Below, one piece after another: positions 14,063 through 16,644 of a DNA stretch of 16,644 bases. Numbering within the stretch: the first letter of the stretch is position 1; each line of letters begins with the position of its first letter. The DNA comes from Oscillospiraceae bacterium (GTDB lineage: Bacteria; Bacillota; Clostridia; Oscillospirales; Ruminococcaceae), in NCBI GenBank assembly GCA_003512525.1, contig DOQG01000020.1, positions 1,285 to 17,928 on the forward strand, in the 5' to 3' direction. A program made the position numbers and the translations under genes. The notes under the pieces were generated by a model. The model saw only the letters and a program-made list of their open reading frames with translations. It had not been told where the DNA came from and did not search any database.

Positions 14063-14749
14063 ATGTTAGAATGGTGGGCTTCGCTGGGGATTACAATGCA
14101 GATCTTTTATTGTATAGCAATTCCCGCAACACTTATAATCGTCATTCAGACGATATTGCTGATGATAGGTATAGGTCACGGCGGGACAGGGGTCGAGTTT
14201 AGTGACACAAGCGGGATTGACGGACTTGACATTTCGGATGTTTCCGATATTCCGACAGATGCACCTGATATTACGGGTGCTCATGCAATTGACGGTTGTG
14301 ACCATACAGCTATCGGCGACGGCTCTAATCCGTCAGACTTCGGAACAATGCAGCTTTTCACATTGCAGGGAATTATGACATTCCTGTGCGTATTCGGATG
14401 GACGGGTATTATATGCACCTCACTCGGACTTCACGTTGCGATAGCTATAGTAATTGCGCTTGTGCTGGGATTCCTTGCAATGCTCGGTGTTGCAAAGGTG
14501 CTTCAGCTAACAAAGAAGCTGACGCAGGACGGAAGCCTTGATGTGCGCAGACTGCTCGGTGAAAAGGGCAGGGTGTATATCCCTATTCCCGCAAACGAGA
14601 GCGGAGAGGGAAAGGTGACAGTTGCGGCAGGAGAGCGTTTCATAGAGCTTTCGGCGGTCACCGATGAGCAGGAAACAATCCCCACGGGAACGCAGGTGCG
14701 GATAATAGACGTGCGTGGCGATGTCGTGGCGGTTGAAAAGGATAAATAA
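14063..14749 (+). CDS. NfeD/YuaF-like membrane protein
   Basis: This 228-aa protein is the usual partner of flotillin. There is a transmembrane helix at about 14-37, an acidic Asp/Gly-rich loop at about 44-95 (DGLDISDVSDIPTDAPD), two or three further helices at about 98-150, and a C-terminal NfeD OB-fold at about 163-226 (LLGEKGRVYIPIP...; IPTGTQVRIIDVRGDVVAVE). No serine-protease ClpP-like domain is present, so it is the short YuaF type rather than the long NfeD protease type. The frame is open from 13997, but ATG 14063 has AAAGGG 8 nt upstream and starts the membrane homology. The flotillin gene follows 38 nt later; the two are probably an operon acting at membrane microdomains. Confidence 0.88.
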   Translation: MLEWWASLGITMQIFYCIAIPATLIIVIQTILLMIGIGHGGTGVEFSDTSGIDGLDISDVSDIPTDAPDITGAHAIDGCDHTAIGDGSNPSDFGTMQLFTLQGIMTFLCVFGWTGIICTSLGLHVAIAIVIALVLGFLAMLGVAKVLQLTKKLTQDGSLDVRRLLGEKGRVYIPIPANESGEGKVTVAAGERFIELSAVTDEQETIPTGTQVRIIDVRGDVVAVEKDK

Positions 14750-14787
14750 GCAATAAAGCAATTTTTAAGTTACAGGAGGAAATATTC

Positions 14788-16173
14788 ATGCAGCCCGAAA
14801 TTTTAATTGCAATATGCGTTGCGGTAGTTATCGTATTCGCATTATTGATGGGTATCTTATCAAGATACCGTAAGTGTCCCTCAGATAAGATACTCGTTAT
14901 CTACGGTAAAGTCGGAAGCGACAAGAACGGTCAGGCAAGAAGTGCCAAGTGCGTACACGGCGGTGCGGCATTCATTATGCCTATTATCCAGTCGTACCAG
15001 TTTATGGATCTGACGCCCATATCTATCAATGTAGATTTAAAGAACGCACTGTCAAAGCAGAATATCCGTGTTGATGTTCCGTCAAGATTTACTGTAGGTA
15101 TTTCTACAGAGCCGGGTATAATGCAGAATGCCGCTGAGCGTCTGCTCGGTCTGAGAATGAACGAGATACAGGAGCTTGCAAAGGACATTATATTCGGTCA
15201 GTTACGTCTTGTAGTTGCTACTATGGAGATTGAGGAGATCAATAACGACCGTGACAAGTTCCTTGTAGCGGTATCAAACAACGTTGAAATAGAGCTTAAG
15301 AAGATAGGCTTACGTCTTATCAATGTTAACGTAACAGATATTAACGATGAGTCGGGATATATCGAAGCACTCGGTAAAGAGGCTGCCGCAAAGGCTATCA
15401 ACGATGCTAAGAAATCCGTTGCCGAAAAGGATCGTGACGGTGAGATCGGTCAGGCTAACGCTCAGCGTGACCAGCGTATACAGGTTGCTGCCGCAAACGC
15501 TCTTGCTATCAAGGGTGAGAACGAGTCCAAGATTGAGGTTGCTCAGTCTGAGGCTTTAAGGCGTGAAAAGGAAGCGGAATCAATGCGTCTTGCTACAGCC
15601 GCAGAAGCTGTTCAGGCGGCAAAGGCAAAGGAAGAAGCCTACATAGCACAGCAGCAGGCAGAGCAGACCCGTGCCGCTCTCGAAACTGCGACACAGCAGG
15701 CGGACATTATCGTTAAGGCAAAGATCGCCAAGGAGCAGGCAGAGATCGAGGCCGAGGCTCAGGCTGAGGTTGCACGCCGTACCGCAAAGGGTGAGGCTGA
15801 TGCTCTTTATGCAAAGATGGAAGCACAGGCACGAGGTGCTCAGGAGATACTTGTAAAGCAGGCTGACGGTATGAGAGAGCTTGTAAACGCCGCAGGCGGA
15901 AACGCAGACAGTGCGATCAAGCTTATCCTTGCAAACAACATGGAAGAGCTGATGAAGATACAGGTAGAAGCTATCAAGAACATCAAGATAGACAAGGTAA
16001 CCGTTTGGGACGGCGGCTCAAAGGGCGAAAACGGCAAGACCGCCACAGCCGATTTTATCAGCGGTATAATGAAAGCTGTTCCTCCCATGGGTGAAATGTT
16101 CAACCAGGCAGGCATGGAGCTTCCCAAGTTCTTAGGTGAGAAGATAGACGACAACAAAACTCTCGACAGCTAA
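14788..16173 (+). CDS. floT: flotillin family protein (FloT/YuaG-like)
   Basis: This 461-aa SPFH/Band-7 scaffold organises functional membrane microdomains and membrane fluidity. An N-terminal hydrophobic hairpin or helix is at about 4-25 (ILIAICVAVVIVFALLMGIL). The SPFH domain is at about 28-205 (LVIYGKVGSDKNGQARSAKC; ERLLGLRMNEIQELAKDII; LRLINVNVTDIND). A long Glu/Ala/Gln-rich coiled coil with EA repeats at about 205-365 (AKIAKEQAEIEAEAQAEVA) is the flotillin oligomerisation region. The tail is short. It is somewhat shorter than Bacillus FloT (about 509 aa), mostly at the C-terminus. AGGAGG stands 8 nt before the ATG, and the NfeD partner is immediately upstream. The symbol floT is by analogy with Bacillus yuaF-floT. 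Confidence 0.93.
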   Translation: MQPEILIAICVAVVIVFALLMGILSRYRKCPSDKILVIYGKVGSDKNGQARSAKCVHGGAAFIMPIIQSYQFMDLTPISINVDLKNALSKQNIRVDVPSRFTVGISTEPGIMQNAAERLLGLRMNEIQELAKDIIFGQLRLVVATMEIEEINNDRDKFLVAVSNNVEIELKKIGLRLINVNVTDINDESGYIEALGKEAAAKAINDAKKSVAEKDRDGEIGQANAQRDQRIQVAAANALAIKGENESKIEVAQSEALRREKEAESMRLATAAEAVQAAKAKEEAYIAQQQAEQTRAALETATQQADIIVKAKIAKEQAEIEAEAQAEVARRTAKGEADALYAKMEAQARGAQEILVKQADGMRELVNAAGGNADSAIKLILANNMEELMKIQVEAIKNIKIDKVTVWDGGSKGENGKTATADFISGIMKAVPPMGEMFNQAGMELPKFLGEKIDDNKTLDS

Positions 16174-16202
16174 GTAGCGAGTCGCCACTGACAATTCCGC
16201 CT

Positions 16203-16256
16203 GCGGCAATGTGCCGCTTCAAATTCCGCCTTTGGAAATGACGGCAATTTGCTCAG
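16203..16256 (+). repeat. 54-nt intergenic repeat, copy 1
   Basis: It begins GCGGCAATGTGCCGC, a perfect 6-bp hairpin with a 3-nt loop, and aligns without gaps to 16371-16424 with roughly 85 percent identity. A partial third segment (about 16329-16377) matches the 3' part and the AAACGGCGGG that follows copy 1. It lies just after the flotillin stop, where no clear terminator is visible. Confidence 0.7.
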
Positions 16257-16298
16257 GATAGCGAAACGGCGGGGTTACACAAAGTAATATTCAATAAG

Positions 16299-16331
16299 AA
16301 AGCGGTTACGGTGTTAAGCTGTGACCGCTTT
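16299..16331. other. 11-bp stem-loop between the repeat copies
   Basis: AAAGCGGTTAC (16299-16309) pairs with GTGACCGCTTT (16321-16331) with one wobble and an 11-nt loop. Only TTT follows, so it is a poor terminator, but it is the best hairpin downstream of the flotillin operon. Confidence 0.45.
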
Positions 16332-16370
16332 GGAACAGACAGCAATTGGTGCAGGATTGAAAAACGGCGG

Positions 16371-16424
16371 GCGGCAATATGCTGCTTCAAATTCTGCCCT
16401 TGGAAATGACGTCAACCTGTTCAG
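16371..16424 (+). repeat. 54-nt intergenic repeat, copy 2
   Basis: A diverged copy of 16203-16256. The leading hairpin survives in modified form (GCGGCA-ATA-TGCTGC), with a G-U pair replacing a G-C pair, so pairing potential is kept while sequence changes. Confidence 0.7.
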
Positions 16425-16434
16425 AAGCATCGAC

Positions 16435-16498
16435 ATGACGTTTTATCGGAATATGCTATAATAACCTCAGACATGAAATCCGATTTCGGCGGATTTTT
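16435..16498 (+). promoter_or_regulatory. extended -10 promoter followed by a short hairpin
   Basis: ATGACG (16435-16440), 16 nt, then TATAAT (16457-16462) preceded by TGC. About 10-15 nt later a 7-bp hairpin, AAATCCG/CGGATTT (16476-16482 and 16490-16496), is followed by TT. A 26-codon frame starting at ATG 16473 has no ribosome site. It may initiate a leader for a gene right of the window. Confidence 0.4.
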
Positions 16499-16550
16499 CC
16501 GTGCAAAATCACGTCTTGCGGCACACCGCTTGTCCGAGAACATTTTAACA

Positions 16551-16577
16551 TAAAAAACTTTTGCCGACAGGCAAAAG
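16551..16577 (-). terminator. Rho-independent terminator on the minus strand
   Basis: The CTTTTGCC/GGCAAAAG perfect 8-bp stem (16558-16577, 4-nt loop) is followed on the minus strand by six U residues (16557-16552). It would end a minus-strand transcript entering from beyond the right edge. Confidence 0.65.
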
Positions 16578-16597
16578 ACGGTGTACCGCCGTGTCGG

Positions 16598-16626
16598 TTG
16601 ACACCGACTTGATTTTATGTTATAAC
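16598..16626 (+). promoter_or_regulatory. consensus promoter reading out of the window
   Basis: TTGACA (16598-16603), a 17-nt spacer and TATAAC (16621-16626). The -35 box is framed by GTCGG/CCGAC, and overlapping GTGTC/GACAC arms suggest an operator. It should drive a plus-strand gene starting beyond 16644. Confidence 0.65.
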
Positions 16627-16644
16627 AACCTCGGACTAAAAATC

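Noticed and set aside
15347..15856. Arg/Leu/Ser-rich frames inside the flotillin coiled coil
   Set aside because: They are out-of-frame readings of the repetitive Glu/Ala codons.
16203..16424. CRISPR-like array after flotillin
   Set aside because: There are only two to three diverged copies with unequal spacing and no cas genes.

Overview
The window looks like chromosomal DNA from a Clostridia-class Bacillota, probably a gut-type Oscillospiraceae/Ruminococcus-like organism. The grounds are AGGAGG-type ribosome binding sites, TTGACA/TATAAT promoters, GTG and TTG starts, and the gene families present: clostridial oleate hydratase, YuaF/FloT-type NfeD plus flotillin, and a membrane LuxR-type regulator. 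The taxonomic call is inference. There is no CRISPR array, rRNA or intact insertion sequence.

Layout. (a) 1-2952, plus strand: a gene-free left edge with a 21-bp palindrome, a TetR-family regulator with its own terminator, then oleate hydratase with a good promoter and terminator. (b) 2978-3231: a bidirectional terminator and a decayed piece of a large serine recombinase with an in-frame stop. (c) 3294-8327, minus strand: a tight cluster of four genes of unknown function. They encode a 116-aa soluble protein, an 809-aa protein with about seven membrane segments and a TPR-like solenoid, a 268-aa membrane/TPR protein, and a 464-aa secreted protein with a distinctive C-terminal domain. The last three are joined by a 1-nt overlap and a zero-nt junction. 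Upstream is an open frame that has lost its start (8383-8709). (d) 8833-10388, minus: a membrane-bound LuxR-type regulator with a strong terminator. (e) 10435-11667, minus: a GNAT acetyltransferase fused to a nucleotidyltransferase. (f) 11854-12067, minus: tRNA-Ser(CGA) with a perfect consensus promoter. (g) 12068-13811: a small membrane protein and an XRE regulator on minus, divergent from a lipoprotein gene on plus. Near-identical 15-bp palindromes lie at both promoters. (h) 14063-16173, plus: an NfeD/YuaF-like membrane protein and a flotillin. (i) 16174-16644: diverged intergenic repeats and regulatory sites for genes outside the window.

How the parts relate. TetR plus oleate hydratase is a fatty-acid-response pair. 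XRE and its divergent lipoprotein form a probable autoregulated module. NfeD plus flotillin is a membrane-microdomain pair. The unknown cluster (c) encodes membrane TPR proteins and an exported partner, so an envelope-associated complex is the simplest inference. A 24-bp exact direct repeat (2994-3017 and 10378-10401) brackets the recombinase relic, this cluster and the LuxR gene, which may mark the footprint of an old insertion. That is a hypothesis, not a demonstrated element.
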